A DNA stretch of 64,000 bases from an uncultured Bacilli bacterium (GCA_934129945.1 CAKOXC010000005.1:4241-68240); one strand, 5' to 3'. Numbered from the stretch's first letter, positions 49,427 through 59,610 are shown. Made by a program: numbers and translations. The notes: generated by a model not told the origin, from the letters alone.

Positions 49427-51682
49427 ATGCAAGAAAATAAGTATTTCTATAATGATATACCTTTATCTAAATATTGTAAAGATCATAATATTAACGTAAA
49501 TACTATACGAACAAGAATATGGAAAAAGAAAAAAAGCAAAAAATATGAAAGTTATAAAGAACAAGAAATTGTAGATATGGTTATTGAAGCTTATGGAAGT
49601 GCCATCAAATATATATATAAGGGGATGTCACTAAGACAATATTGTTTAAAAAATAATATAAATATTAAAACTATCAATGCTAGAATTATTAGTTTAAAAA
49701 AGAGTAACAAAAATTTATCTAATGATAAATTAGTAGTTTTAGCAATGGAAGAGTTTGATAATCAAAATTTTAGATTTTTTTATAAAGGTGTACCTTTAAA
49801 GGAATATTGTGAAAGTCATCCAGAAATAAATTATGATACTATTAGAACATACATTAACAGAGAAAAAGAAAAAAATACAAATTTAACAGACGAAGAACTA
49901 ATTGAACAATATATTAGTAAGAAACATAAAGGAATTTATACATATTATTATTTTGGAATTCCTTTAAAACAATACTGTGAAGAAAATCATATAAACTATA
50001 GAAATATAATTACTTATATAAGTAGACATAGAAATGATGATAGTCTTAAAAAACTTAGTAATGATGAATTTATTGAGGCAATTATGAATCAATACCAACC
50101 ATTTGCACCTAAATATTTATATATGGGAATTACTTTAAGAGAATATTGTATACAAAATGATTTATCTTACTATAGTATAGTATCATTTGTAAAGAGAAAA
50201 TTAGCAAATGGAAGTACAAAAAGTATCGATGATTTAATTGATGAAGGAATAAAAACAATTAATAGATATGGAATAATTTACTATTATAAAGGCATACCTT
50301 TAAAAGATTATGCCGAGCAAAATGATTTGAATGTAAGTTCAATTCGTTGTGCTATTTTAAGAATGCAATTAAGAAGCAATAAACCATTACAGGAAATAAT
50401 TGATGAGTGTGTTGAATCTTATCAAAAATTTTCTATCAAATATTATTATAATGGAATACCACTCTTAACATTTTGTAATAGCATTGGCTTAAATTATAAT
50501 ACAATAATAAAAAAATATTTATGCGAATATTCAGATAATACTGATATTGGTATAAATGAAGCAATAAAACAAATTGTAGACTATTATATAAAACATCCTC
50601 CAGTAAAGACTAAATATTATTTTAACGATCAATCATTAACAAAATTTTGTGATATAAATGGTTATCCTTATTTAGCAATTTGGAGAAGAATTAAGACATT
50701 AGAGTCTAAAAATGATTCATTAGATAATGAACAAATTATATCTTCGGCAATCAAAAAATATGAAGATAGATTACAAATAAATAAAATAAATGAAATGTTT
50801 GATAAACTAAAAAACTCCAATATATGTAATATTAATGAAATAAAAGATATATGTGATTTTTTTAAAATTGATTTTGAAAAAGTAAATGATTTAGTTAGAA
50901 TGGATTTTTCATACAATCAGGTTATTAATATGATTTGGTATTTCTCTGACAAAAAAACTAATGATGATTATAAAACGATTACTGATTTAAAAATTAAAGA
51001 TATTTTTTCTTTAATTAATAATTTAAAAAATCCCAATATTGATATAGAAAAATTTGAATTATACGACCTAATTGGATTGTACAAAAGTGAACTATATGAT
51101 TCAAGGAATGAAATATTATTGAGACAAAGAAAGTATATTTATAAAACGATATATTCATTATGTAATAGTTATGAAATTAAAGTTAATAATAGTAATTTTG
51201 AAGATTTTGAAAATGAAATTAAGTATTATCTATTAATTGTAATAAATAGAACTAATTTAAATAATAATGGTCAAATAATTAAGTATATGGATTTAACTGT
51301 AAAAGGCTATTTTAGAAATTATCTTGAAAAATATAGAAAACAAAATAATGTTTTATCATTAAATGATGCTAAATACTCTAGTGATAAAGGTACTAGAAAA
51401 GAAAAATTAAGAATTGATTATATTACTGATTCTAAAGAAATGTTTGAAAAAACAAAAAATACTTTATTTAGCCAAAATATGATGAAAGTATTATTATCAT
51501 TATCTCCAGAAGATTTATCCCTTATTATGTTAAAATATCAAGAAAATTATAGTGATGATGAATTGACAAGCTATTTCAATTTAACACTTGATGAAATAAA
51601 ACAAAAAGAAATGGAAATACTATCATTATTAAAAAATAATGATAATGTTAAAGTACTAAGAAAAGCTAAAAATTGTAATTAA
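49427..51682 (+). CDS. Eight-repeat HTH-like array fused to a sigma-70-like C-terminus
   Basis: 751 residues, family not recognised. Eight tandem repeats of 54-58 residues (5-60, 61-115, 116-172, 173-228, 229-283, 284-337, 338-395, 396-451). Each begins [KR]Y-Y/F-x-G-I/V-P-L-x-x-Y-C, then x(4-6)-I-N-Y-x-T-I-x(3)-I and an acidic helix, like a small HTH. The C-terminal 300 residues resemble a sigma factor: a region-2-like block (LTVKGYFRNYLEKYRKQNN) and a region-4-like block (LLSLSPEDLSLIMLKYQENYSDDELTSYF...). Cytosolic, basic. RBS GGTGGTG. Probably a modular DNA-binding transcription factor. Confidence 0.75.
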   Translation: MQENKYFYNDIPLSKYCKDHNINVNTIRTRIWKKKKSKKYESYKEQEIVDMVIEAYGSAIKYIYKGMSLRQYCLKNNINIKTINARIISLKKSNKNLSNDKLVVLAMEEFDNQNFRFFYKGVPLKEYCESHPEINYDTIRTYINREKEKNTNLTDEELIEQYISKKHKGIYTYYYFGIPLKQYCEENHINYRNIITYISRHRNDDSLKKLSNDEFIEAIMNQYQPFAPKYLYMGITLREYCIQNDLSYYSIVSFVKRKLANGSTKSIDDLIDEGIKTINRYGIIYYYKGIPLKDYAEQNDLNVSSIRCAILRMQLRSNKPLQEIIDECVESYQKFSIKYYYNGIPLLTFCNSIGLNYNTIIKKYLCEYSDNTDIGINEAIKQIVDYYIKHPPVKTKYYFNDQSLTKFCDINGYPYLAIWRRIKTLESKNDSLDNEQIISSAIKKYEDRLQINKINEMFDKLKNSNICNINEIKDICDFFKIDFEKVNDLVRMDFSYNQVINMIWYFSDKKTNDDYKTITDLKIKDIFSLINNLKNPNIDIEKFELYDLIGLYKSELYDSRNEILLRQRKYIYKTIYSLCNSYEIKVNNSNFEDFENEIKYYLLIVINRTNLNNNGQIIKYMDLTVKGYFRNYLEKYRKQNNVLSLNDAKYSSDKGTRKEKLRIDYITDSKEMFEKTKNTLFSQNMMKVLLSLSPEDLSLIMLKYQENYSDDELTSYFNLTLDEIKQKEMEILSLLKNNDNVKVLRKAKNCN

Positions 51683-51755
51683 AAATGTATTTATATATTA
51701 CTATTCTTATAGCAGTTAAATTTATTACTAAGTTTCTCTTTTGTTCAAATTTGTC

Positions 51756-51818
51756 AATACTCGAACTTTTTCAAGATAAAAGAAACTACTCTCAAATCAA
51801 ATTAAAAGTAGTTTTTTT
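51756..51818. repeat. Dispersed hairpin element, copy 3
   Basis: AATACTCGAA start as in copy 1, then AAACTACT/AGTAGTTT stem with T7. Lies between the convergent repeat-array and ABC transporter genes and can terminate both. Confidence 0.6.
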
Positions 51819-51832
51819 ATACACTCTTTAAT

Positions 51833-53551
51833 TTAATTATTTACTATTGAATTTAATTGCTTATAAATTTCATTATTTTTTATTAACGCATCATGTTTTC
51901 CAATACACTCAATTTTACCTTTATTTAAAACTATAAGATTATCAGCTGCTTTCATCAAATCTTTATTATGAGTAATAACAATAAGTGTATGATCACTTTT
52001 TAAATCATCTAACAAATTAATGATTTTTTCAGTTGTATTTGGATCTAATGAAGACGTAATCTCATCAAGTAATAATATTTCTGAAGTTGTAAGAAGTGCT
52101 CTTGCTATAGATAATAATTGCTTTTGTCCTCCACTTATGTTTGTAGCATCTTCTTTTAAAATAGTATTATAACCCTCTGGTAATGACATTATAAAATCAT
52201 GTATTCCTACTCTTTTACAAGCATCCATTTGTCTTTTTTTATTAGAATCTATAAAAGATAAATTTGCTCTTATACTCATATTAAAAATAAAAGTCTTTTG
52301 ATTTACAATACTAATATTTGAATTATAAACATCTTTAGAATAGTCATAAATATTTAAATTATCTATTAATATTTTTCCACTATCAATTTTGTACATTTTT
52401 AAAAGAAGATTAAATATTGTTGTTTTTCCAGTGCCTGTTTTACCAACAATAACAGTGACTTGATTTGGTTTAGCTACAAATGAAATATTTTTTAATGTAG
52501 GAAGTTCATTATATTTAAATGAAACATTTTTAAATTCAACAAGTCCAATAATATTGTCATTATTAACTTTACCATCTAACTTTAAAGTATTCTCTCCATA
52601 ATTTATTATTTCAAGTATTCTATAAAGTGAAACTGATTCATCCATAATTGAAACATCATAATTCATTATGCTATTAATTGACTCTTTTGCATTGTCATAA
52701 TATGAAATTAATAAAATAAATATTGTAATTTTTATTTTATTTTTAATAAGAAGAATCAACAAAATAAAATATAACATTATTTTACCGAAATCAATTATTA
52801 ATCCTACTAAAGTTTTTCTTGTAAAATAATATTTTCTTTTTAAAAAATAATTTTTTTGCCATCTTTTTCTATAACCATCTATTTTATTATTTATTTTATT
52901 TGAAATACCAAAACTTTTGATATCTTTAAGTCCTAATAATACTTGTGATAACATTTCTGTTATTTTATCAGCATAATTTCTTTGTTTTTTTAAATAATAA
53001 GTATTTTTATTATTACATTTTTTAGCAAAATTATAATATATAATATCTACTACAATTACATATAAAGTTACAAAAATATTTTGCCTAATAAATACAAAAT
53101 ACATAACTAATAATTTAATTAATTCAATGGCCATTTCAATAATAAGTGAAGGTATTTCTGCAATATTAATTATATCTGTATTAGAAGAATTAATAATTTT
53201 TCCTAAAGGTATCTTTTTAGAATATTCTTCATCAAAATTATATATACTATTTACTAATTTAGAGTGAACTTCTACATAAGCTTCTTTAAAAAAATTGGCA
53301 TAACACCAGTTTGTACAATATGAACCACATTTATTAAATAAATAAGTTAATCCTAATAATAGAATATAAACAATCGATATATTATAATATTTATTAGTAA
53401 TACTTTCTATTACTAGTGAAATAAAATATGGTATCAATAAACTGATTAATACATTAATTAAATCAATAATTATAAATATTATTAAATATTTATTTTTTAA
53501 TTTTATTAAAGAAAAATAATCTTTTGTAATTTTAATATTTCTTTTAAACAT
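51833..53551 (-). CDS. ABC exporter half-transporter (membrane + ATPase)
   Basis: 572 residues. Six N-terminal helices (to about 320) joined to an ATPase domain: Walker A VGKTGTGKTTIF, Q loop, signature NISGGQKQLL, Walker B EILLLDEITSSLDPN, H loop VITHNKD. Works as a dimer; homodimer likely as no second half is adjacent. Export of lipids, peptides or drugs possible. ATG 53551 follows GGTGAG. The AraC regulator upstream is a likely controller. Confidence 0.93.
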   Translation of the reverse strand: MFKRNIKITKDYFSLIKLKNKYLIIFIIIDLINVLISLLIPYFISLVIESITNKYYNISIVYILLLGLTYLFNKCGSYCTNWCYANFFKEAYVEVHSKLVNSIYNFDEEYSKKIPLGKIINSSNTDIINIAEIPSLIIEMAIELIKLLVMYFVFIRQNIFVTLYVIVVDIIYYNFAKKCNNKNTYYLKKQRNYADKITEMLSQVLLGLKDIKSFGISNKINNKIDGYRKRWQKNYFLKRKYYFTRKTLVGLIIDFGKIMLYFILLILLIKNKIKITIFILLISYYDNAKESINSIMNYDVSIMDESVSLYRILEIINYGENTLKLDGKVNNDNIIGLVEFKNVSFKYNELPTLKNISFVAKPNQVTVIVGKTGTGKTTIFNLLLKMYKIDSGKILIDNLNIYDYSKDVYNSNISIVNQKTFIFNMSIRANLSFIDSNKKRQMDACKRVGIHDFIMSLPEGYNTILKEDATNISGGQKQLLSIARALLTTSEILLLDEITSSLDPNTTEKIINLLDDLKSDHTLIVITHNKDLMKAADNLIVLNKGKIECIGKHDALIKNNEIYKQLNSIVNN

Positions 53552-53624
53552 ATTACTCACCAAAATAATTGTAATATATTTTAAAATATGTTTCTTTTCA
53601 TTTTAAATATTAAAATTGTTAAGA

Positions 53625-54416
53625 TTATTTTATGGGTAAATATACAAAACAACTATCATTTTTATAAAATTCGATTTTTAAATCTTCTTCTATTTTATAA
53701 TTTGTAGAAGGTATCCACTGCTTATTTATTCTTTCTTCTAAACCTACTATATCATTTTGATTTCTTGATATAATTTTAAATACAGCGTATTTATTTTCTT
53801 TTAACTTATATTTTTCTAAATCAGGAAAATATTTAGTAGATCCCAAATAATAATTATAAATATTTCCATTTTTAAAAAATATTCCATACATTCCAACTTC
53901 GTTAAAAATATTGTAATAATTATTATCTCTTATTTTTTTATATAATTTTCTAATTTTATACAATAAATCAGAATGATTTTGTGAAGTTATATGATAACAA
54001 TATAAAGTCATTGAATTAAATTTTTTAATTTCATAATCAAAATTATAAATTGATTTATCTATTTTGAAATATTCTTTAGGTATTATTTTATAATCACTAT
54101 TTTTCTTTCTACATTCTGTTGGTGTCATATTAAATAATTGTTTAAAAGCTCTAGTAAATGAAGAAGCTGAATTATATTGATATTTAAATGCAATATCAAT
54201 CATTTTTAATTTTGTATTTTTTAAATCTTCAAATGCTTTACTCAACCTTCTCTTTTTAATATATTCAGTTAAAGTCATACCTGTTAAAAACATAAAAATT
54301 CGTTCAAGAATAAATATATTTATATTTGTTATCTTACTTAATTCACTAAAATCTATTTTGTTATCTAGATTATTTTCAATATAATCAATCATTTTATTTA
54401 AATACTCAAAATTCAT
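53625..54416 (-). CDS. AraC-family transcriptional regulator
   Basis: 263 residues. Two HTH motifs at the N-terminus (IDFSELSKITNINIFILERIF and MIDIAFKYQYNSASSFTRAFKQLFNMTPTECRK), then an effector domain with YKIIPKEYF and ESKYFPDLEKY-like beta strands, the SoxS/Rob-plus-GyrI-like layout. Faces the ABC exporter in the same direction, 60 bp upstream of it; probably senses the exported compound. Confidence 0.88.
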   Translation of the reverse strand: MNFEYLNKMIDYIENNLDNKIDFSELSKITNINIFILERIFMFLTGMTLTEYIKKRRLSKAFEDLKNTKLKMIDIAFKYQYNSASSFTRAFKQLFNMTPTECRKKNSDYKIIPKEYFKIDKSIYNFDYEIKKFNSMTLYCYHITSQNHSDLLYKIRKLYKKIRDNNYYNIFNEVGMYGIFFKNGNIYNYYLGSTKYFPDLEKYKLKENKYAVFKIISRNQNDIVGLEERINKQWIPSTNYKIEEDLKIEFYKNDSCFVYLPIK

Positions 54417-54520
54417 TTAATCCACTTCCAATAAATTTATTAACAATTATTATAACATTAAATATATTTATTTTATTATCATTTGTAGAAAAATTTTTTA
54501 AAAACTTTTTTAGCAATATA

Positions 54521-54553
54521 AAAACTACTCTCAAATCAAATTGAAAGTAGTTT
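54521..54553. repeat. Dispersed hairpin element, copy 4
   Basis: AAAACTACT/AGTAGTTT stem around CTCAAATCAAATTGAA. Terminator position for the lipoprotein gene on the minus strand. Confidence 0.6.
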
Positions 54554-54564
54554 CTTTATAACTT

Positions 54565-55251
54565 TTATTTACTTAATTTCCTTGTTTTAAAATCTTCTTT
54601 ATTTAAGAAATATGAATCACTAATATGTTCTTGAACAAAATCATTGTCATCAAAATATTTATAATCATCTTCAACATCTTCTAATGTTTTAAAATCTTTA
54701 CTAACTAAATTATTATTTTCATCTATTTTATAAAATTTAAAACTATATGTGTAATCCCTAACTTCATCAGGAGTATATTCGTATAAAGATATCTCTTTCC
54801 AAACATATTCATCATCATCTTCCCAAAATAATCCATAATGATAATCATATTTGCCAGTTGAATAGTCTAATCCATAACCATATGTATAATGTGGGCCATA
54901 AATATAATCAAGAACATATGCCTCTCTTTTAGGTTGATGATCAGATATAACTTCATTTATATAATTTATGTTATCATTTACAACACATAATTTTTTAGCA
55001 CTTACATTATTTATAATATTATAATCAGTAGTATATTCATCAGTTCTAATAAATTTTTTCTTTTTTTCTTTTTCACCAGGTATATATTTTTTTAATCCTT
55101 CATCGTTTTCATATTGATGTACATGTTCTACTTCAACATCGCATTTGACTGTCTTTGAACACCCTGTTAAACTTGTTAAAGTTACACCACCATACAATGA
55201 TAATACCAATAATTTTTTCTTTAATTCTAATATATTTTGTTTTGTTTTCAT
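54565..55251 (-). CDS. Putative lipoprotein, Tyr-rich
   Basis: 228 residues, family not recognised. Signal sequence with lipobox LTGC (Cys31), which lspA's product would process, then a polar, Tyr/Asp-rich extracellular part containing YGPHYTYGYGLDYSTGKYDY and WEDDDEYVW. AGGGGGAAAA precedes the ATG. Lies downstream of dacA on the same strand. Confidence 0.7.
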   Translation of the reverse strand: MKTKQNILELKKKLLVLSLYGGVTLTSLTGCSKTVKCDVEVEHVHQYENDEGLKKYIPGEKEKKKKFIRTDEYTTDYNIINNVSAKKLCVVNDNINYINEVISDHQPKREAYVLDYIYGPHYTYGYGLDYSTGKYDYHYGLFWEDDDEYVWKEISLYEYTPDEVRDYTYSFKFYKIDENNNLVSKDFKTLEDVEDDYKYFDDNDFVQEHISDSYFLNKEDFKTRKLSK

Positions 55252-55346
55252 AATTTTCCCCCTTAAAACTAGGTTAATTATAGCACTTTAGTGTATTTTT
55301 GTCAAATATATGTAAAATATCAATTTTTTGTTTACTTCAAGATTTA

Positions 55347-56489
55347 TTAAAAACCAGTAGTTATTATTTTTAAATTTTTCTTTAGATAATCAAAGTAATT
55401 AGCTTTATCTATATTCTTTGTTACTGTCACATCACTTTCCATTACAAATTTTCCATCATTATCAAGTATTTCAGCAGTTCCTACTTTATCACCTGTTTTA
55501 ACAGGTGCTTTTATGTTATCAACTTTTAAATTAACAAAATAATCTGTAGATTTATCATTTATCTTTTTTAATGATGTAGCATCTTCTTTTAATACTAAAT
55601 CAACATTATCTTTTTTGCCTTTTTCTACTTTAACATTACCTAATATTTTCGTTTTACTCATAATTAAATCTAATTTATAAGTATTAAAACCATAATTTAA
55701 TAAGTTAGTAGTATCTTTACTTCTTAAATCACTAGTTTCAGCACCCATTACTACTGATAAAAGACGCATATTACTTTTTTTGGCAGTTGTTGTTACACAA
55801 TATTTTGCACTAGAAGTAAATCCTGTTTTAAGTCCATCTACTCCATCATAAAATCTAACTAATTTATTTGTATTAACAAGCCATGTAGAAGAGCCATCAT
55901 TTTTTTTCAAATAATCTTCATAAATACTAGTATATTCTAATATTTTTTCATGCTTTAATAATTCCTTAGCAATCATTGCCATGTCATAAGCACTTGAATA
56001 ATGTCCTTCTGTATCTAGACCATGAGGATTTTTAAATACAGTATCTTTTAATCCTAATGATTTTGCTTTTTCATTCATCATATTAACAAAATTTTCAACA
56101 GTACCACCAACTTTTTCAGCCATTGCAACTACTGCATCGTTACCAGAAGCAATAGCAATGCCTTTAAGTAAATCCTTAACTTTATAAGTTTCACCTGCTT
56201 CTAAGAAAACTTGTGATCCACCCATACTTGCAGCATTTTCACTTATTAAAACATCACTATCAAATGACAATTTATTATTATCTATTGCTTCCATAATTAG
56301 AAGCATACTCATAATTTTTGTCATTGATGCTGGTGGTAATTTTTCATGAGAATTAGATTCATATAATATTTTACCAGTTGATGTTTCTAATAAAATTGAA
56401 CTTTTAGAATTTGGTGCCAAATTTTCTAAAGCATTTACATTAATAAAGAAAGTTAAAAAACAAATTACTCCAAATAATATTTTTTTCAC
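55347..56489 (-). CDS. dacA: Serine-type D-Ala-D-Ala carboxypeptidase (PBP5/DacF-like)
   Basis: Trims the terminal D-alanine of peptidoglycan stem peptides. Signal peptide (1-20), catalytic SxxK in ASMTKIM, SxN in ASGNDAVV, KTG in KTGFTSSA, then the beta-rich PBP5 C-domain and an amphipathic tail (YFDYLKKNLKIITTGF). 380 residues. A copy of its last 76 bp lies at 49084-49159. Confidence 0.95.
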   Translation of the reverse strand: MKKILFGVICFLTFFINVNALENLAPNSKSSILLETSTGKILYESNSHEKLPPASMTKIMSMLLIMEAIDNNKLSFDSDVLISENAASMGGSQVFLEAGETYKVKDLLKGIAIASGNDAVVAMAEKVGGTVENFVNMMNEKAKSLGLKDTVFKNPHGLDTEGHYSSAYDMAMIAKELLKHEKILEYTSIYEDYLKKNDGSSTWLVNTNKLVRFYDGVDGLKTGFTSSAKYCVTTTAKKSNMRLLSVVMGAETSDLRSKDTTNLLNYGFNTYKLDLIMSKTKILGNVKVEKGKKDNVDLVLKEDATSLKKINDKSTDYFVNLKVDNIKAPVKTGDKVGTAEILDNDGKFVMESDVTVTKNIDKANYFDYLKKNLKIITTGF

Positions 56490-56626
56490 AATAACACCTC
56501 TAATAAAAGATATGAAAAAATTTTGAAAATATATTTATATTAGTTAAATTATGTAAAATTTTACTTTACATAGTATTAAATTTAATTAATTATTGATAAA
56601 ATGTAATTAGAAAGATGTGTGATGTT

Positions 56627-57598
56627 ATGAATAAAAAATTATTCTTTGGTTTAGTTGGAATTTTTGTTATTGTTTATACTTTACTATATACTACTTATTA
56701 TTATAAAAATAATAAACAAGATACATCTCCAGTCAATGAACCTACTGAAGATATAATTTATAGAGAAATCGACGATTATGAAGATATTGTTTCTACGTTA
56801 CAGTATAAAAATTATTCAACAACTGAAATAAATAATATTTTAGGAAAATTAAGTGATACAAATATAAAAAAATTAATAGAACTTCCCTATCAAGATATAA
56901 AAGATTATGTAGATATAACAAATTTTAATATAGATAATATAAAAAGATATGAAAGTTATAAAACTTTAAATCCTGATTTAGAAATTAAAAATATTGTTAC
57001 TAAAGTTAATTTAAATTTAGATAAAGATTTTTATAGTGATCATGAGGATATTACTAATCCTGATGAAATTACTGTCTTGGTAAATAAATTTCATAAATTA
57101 AGTAGTGATTATGAGCCAAGCGATTTAACATCATTAAGCTATAGTTCAGCATATAAAATGCGTAAACCAGCAGCTGAAAGTTTTGATAAATTACAAGCAT
57201 ATGCAATAACTCAAGGAGTTTCATTCTATCCATACAGTACTTATCGTTCGTACAAAACACAGGAGATTATTTACAATAGATACGTAAAAATTGACGGTGT
57301 AAATAAAGCTGATACATATTCTGCAAGACCAGGATATTCAGAACATCAAACAGGTCTTGCTGTTGATATTAGAAGTACTGGATATAATGAGTTAATAGCT
57401 AAACATTACTCTTGGTTAAAAGACAATTCCTACAAATATGGATTTATAATAAGATACACTAAAGATAATGAAAATATTACGGGATATCAAGAAGAACCAT
57501 GGCATTTAAGATATATCGGTGTTGATCATGCAACCAAAGTTCATGATTTAAATATAACTTATGACGAATATTATGATTTATATTTAACTGAGCATTAA
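56627..57598 (+). CDS. VanY/LdcB-type D,D-carboxypeptidase (M15B)
   Basis: 323 residues. N-terminal membrane anchor (about 3-23), a helical spacer, then the M15 zinc peptidase domain: TYRSYKTQ, ARPGYSEHQTGLAVDI (zinc His/Asp, SxHxxGxAxD) and YQEEPWHLRYIG (catalytic Glu, zinc His). Cleaves terminal D-Ala or L,D bonds of peptidoglycan. ATG 56627 follows GTGATG; the ATG at 56615 touches AGAAAG. Divergent from dacA. Confidence 0.92.
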   Translation: MNKKLFFGLVGIFVIVYTLLYTTYYYKNNKQDTSPVNEPTEDIIYREIDDYEDIVSTLQYKNYSTTEINNILGKLSDTNIKKLIELPYQDIKDYVDITNFNIDNIKRYESYKTLNPDLEIKNIVTKVNLNLDKDFYSDHEDITNPDEITVLVNKFHKLSSDYEPSDLTSLSYSSAYKMRKPAAESFDKLQAYAITQGVSFYPYSTYRSYKTQEIIYNRYVKIDGVNKADTYSARPGYSEHQTGLAVDIRSTGYNELIAKHYSWLKDNSYKYGFIIRYTKDNENITGYQEEPWHLRYIGVDHATKVHDLNITYDEYYDLYLTEH

Positions 57599-57628
57599 AA
57601 AAATATATCATATTGGTATATTTTTTTA
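57597..57628 (+). terminator. Terminator after VanY-like gene
   Basis: AAAAATATA/TATATTTTT hairpin with T7, between this gene and the converging rmuC. Confidence 0.65.
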
Positions 57629-57647
57629 TTATATTGTGTTTAATTTT

Positions 57648-58718
57648 TTATTCATCTTTACTAATTAATTTGTCAACGTCTACACTATTTATTGAATTAA
57701 ACCTATTAGTAATCTTTTGGGTTGTAACATGTATTTCTTTTACATCTTTACTAACTGTATCAATGCTTCTAGATAATTTATCCCATCTTTCTTTATATCT
57801 AGCAAATTCAAAAGATAATTTATTTAACTCTTCATGAATAACTTTAGCATATTTATCTCTCTCCATATTTTTTAAAATCATACTAATAGTAGTTAAAGTA
57901 CTCATCAAAGTAGTTGGACTTGTTATCCACACACTTTTATTATAAGCATATTCAATTAAATCTGGATGATAAGCATTTATTTCAGCAAATATTGCTTCTG
58001 CAGGAAGAAACATTATAGCTTCATTAGAAGTTTCTCCTGGAACAATATATTTTGTACTAATGGCATCAATGTGTTTTTTTACATCTAATTTAAATTGTTT
58101 TAAAGCAAGTTCTCTTTCTTCTTTTGACAAAGTTTTATCAGTCATTTTTTGATAATTTTCTAAAGGAAATTTAGAATCTATACAAATAGTACCAAGTGGA
58201 GATGGTGCATATAAAATAGCATCTGCTATAAACCCATTTTCCATTTTATGTTGAATATCATAAACTCCAGTATTTTTTTCACCAAAGACACTTGTTAAAA
58301 TATAGTTTAAATTTACTTCACCAAAAATACCACGAGTTTTTTTATCAGTTAATACACTTTGAAGAGATACTATCTCACTTGATAAACCATCTATCTTCTT
58401 TTGAGCTTCATCAATTTTTGATAGCCTTTCAATAATATTATTAAAAGTTTTATTTGTTTTTTCAAAATTTTGATCTATTCTTTCATTGACTTTATCATTA
58501 ATCAAATTTAATTTATTTTCAATCTTTTCATTTAATTTTTCAAAATCATTTCTTAAATCCTTACTAAAATCTAATTTAAAGCTTCCAACTTCTTTAGTTA
58601 TATCAGTTTCAAACCTTCCTAATCTTTCAATCATTTGACTGTCATCTTTTTTACGCATTATTAAAATCACTAAAAGTATTAATACTAAAACTAAAAGCCC
58701 TATTACAATGTACTCCAT
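57648..58718 (-). CDS. rmuC: RmuC-family DNA recombination protein
   Basis: 356 residues. One N-terminal transmembrane helix, a long coiled coil (about 30-120), then the RmuC nuclease-like domain with TRGIFGEVNLNYIL, ADAILYAPS, CIDSKFPLENYQ and IMFLPAEAIFAEI. In E. coli it limits inversions at short inverted repeats. Ends at a point followed by the VanY-side terminator. Confidence 0.93.
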   Translation of the reverse strand: MEYIVIGLLVLVLILLVILIMRKKDDSQMIERLGRFETDITKEVGSFKLDFSKDLRNDFEKLNEKIENKLNLINDKVNERIDQNFEKTNKTFNNIIERLSKIDEAQKKIDGLSSEIVSLQSVLTDKKTRGIFGEVNLNYILTSVFGEKNTGVYDIQHKMENGFIADAILYAPSPLGTICIDSKFPLENYQKMTDKTLSKEERELALKQFKLDVKKHIDAISTKYIVPGETSNEAIMFLPAEAIFAEINAYHPDLIEYAYNKSVWITSPTTLMSTLTTISMILKNMERDKYAKVIHEELNKLSFEFARYKERWDKLSRSIDTVSKDVKEIHVTTQKITNRFNSINSVDVDKLISKDE

Positions 58719-58727
58719 AAATCCTCC

Positions 58728-59309
58728 TTATAAATTAAACTTCTTAGTTACAATTTTACTCAAAACATAAGCAATTATCAACATAAATATTACTTTTACA
58801 ATTATAATTGGATTAGTTAAGCTTTGAATCAAATTTGTTCCGATGAAAGCCCAAAAATATACCATAAATAATTTTCCTATACAAATACCAGCCATAAATT
58901 TTTTTACATTCATCTTTGAAAGACCCGCAGCAATATTAACTAAAAATGCTGGTGTAAAAGGCACTGCAACTATCATAGCAAGTTCTGATACATTACACTT
59001 TTCTACAACTTTCATTATTTTGTTAGCACCTTTCATACTTCTAATTTTTCGATCAAACCAATTTTTAAAACCTTTTTCTATAATTGTAAAAGATAGCAAA
59101 CATCCTAAGCAAGTAAAAATCCAAGATATTATATACCCTACAACGTATCCAAAAGTCATACAATTTAAAGTTATAAAAACACATAAAGGTAAAATTGGTA
59201 AAATAGATTCTAAAATAATTAAAATACACCCCATAATAGGGCCAGCTACACCTAAGTATGCAATCATTGAATTTATAAAATCATTTATTGTATTTAATAT
59301 TCCCGTCAT
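58728..59309 (-). CDS. TVP38/TMEM64 (VTT-domain) membrane protein
   Basis: 193 residues, four to five helices with ESILPILPLCVFITLNCMTFG and VAVPFTPAFLVNIAAGLSKM, the VTT/SNARE-associated pattern of DedA/TMEM64 relatives, which act in lipid handling. Start among GTG 59318, ATG 59315 and ATG 59309; the last has GAGTG at good spacing. Nine bases upstream of rmuC, so probably co-transcribed. Confidence 0.85.
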   Translation of the reverse strand: MTGILNTINDFINSMIAYLGVAGPIMGCILIILESILPILPLCVFITLNCMTFGYVVGYIISWIFTCLGCLLSFTIIEKGFKNWFDRKIRSMKGANKIMKVVEKCNVSELAMIVAVPFTPAFLVNIAAGLSKMNVKKFMAGICIGKLFMVYFWAFIGTNLIQSLTNPIIIVKVIFMLIIAYVLSKIVTKKFNL

Positions 59310-59343
59310 TATCATCACTCATTTATTATTATAAATCAAAATC

Positions 59344-59377
59344 AAAAAAAAATCACTCTTTATAGACTTGAGTGACA
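59344..59377 (-). terminator. Terminator of rhodanese gene
   Basis: GTCACTC/GAGTGAT stem with T9 on the minus strand, overlapping the stop codon region. Confidence 0.75.
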
Positions 59378-59610
59378 TTATAACCGTAAAATTCCAAAAT
59401 ATTTACAAGCTTTTTACTTTTAAAACCACCATTACACATAATATAATACGGCCTAGTTTTATCTAGTAATGTTTTATAGTTAAAAACTAACTTTTGATAT
59501 GGAATATTGATACTATCTTTATGATGATTTAAGGAATAAGTATACTGATCTTCAATATCAATAAGAGTCCCTAAACTACTATTATATTCACTTAATTTTA
59601 TTCTTTTCAA
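59353..59610 (-). CDS. Small rhodanese-like sulfurtransferase
   Basis: 85 residues, single rhodanese domain: GTLIDIEDQYTY, SINIPYQKL and the active-site loop YYIMCNGGFKSKKL with catalytic Cys followed by YGYNVTQV. Would carry a persulfide for sulfur transfer. Start is TTG 59610 after GGTGAAG. Stand-alone. Confidence 0.85.
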   Translation of the reverse strand: MKRIKLSEYNSSLGTLIDIEDQYTYSLNHHKDSINIPYQKLVFNYKTLLDKTRPYYIMCNGGFKSKKLVNILEFYGYNVTQVYKE

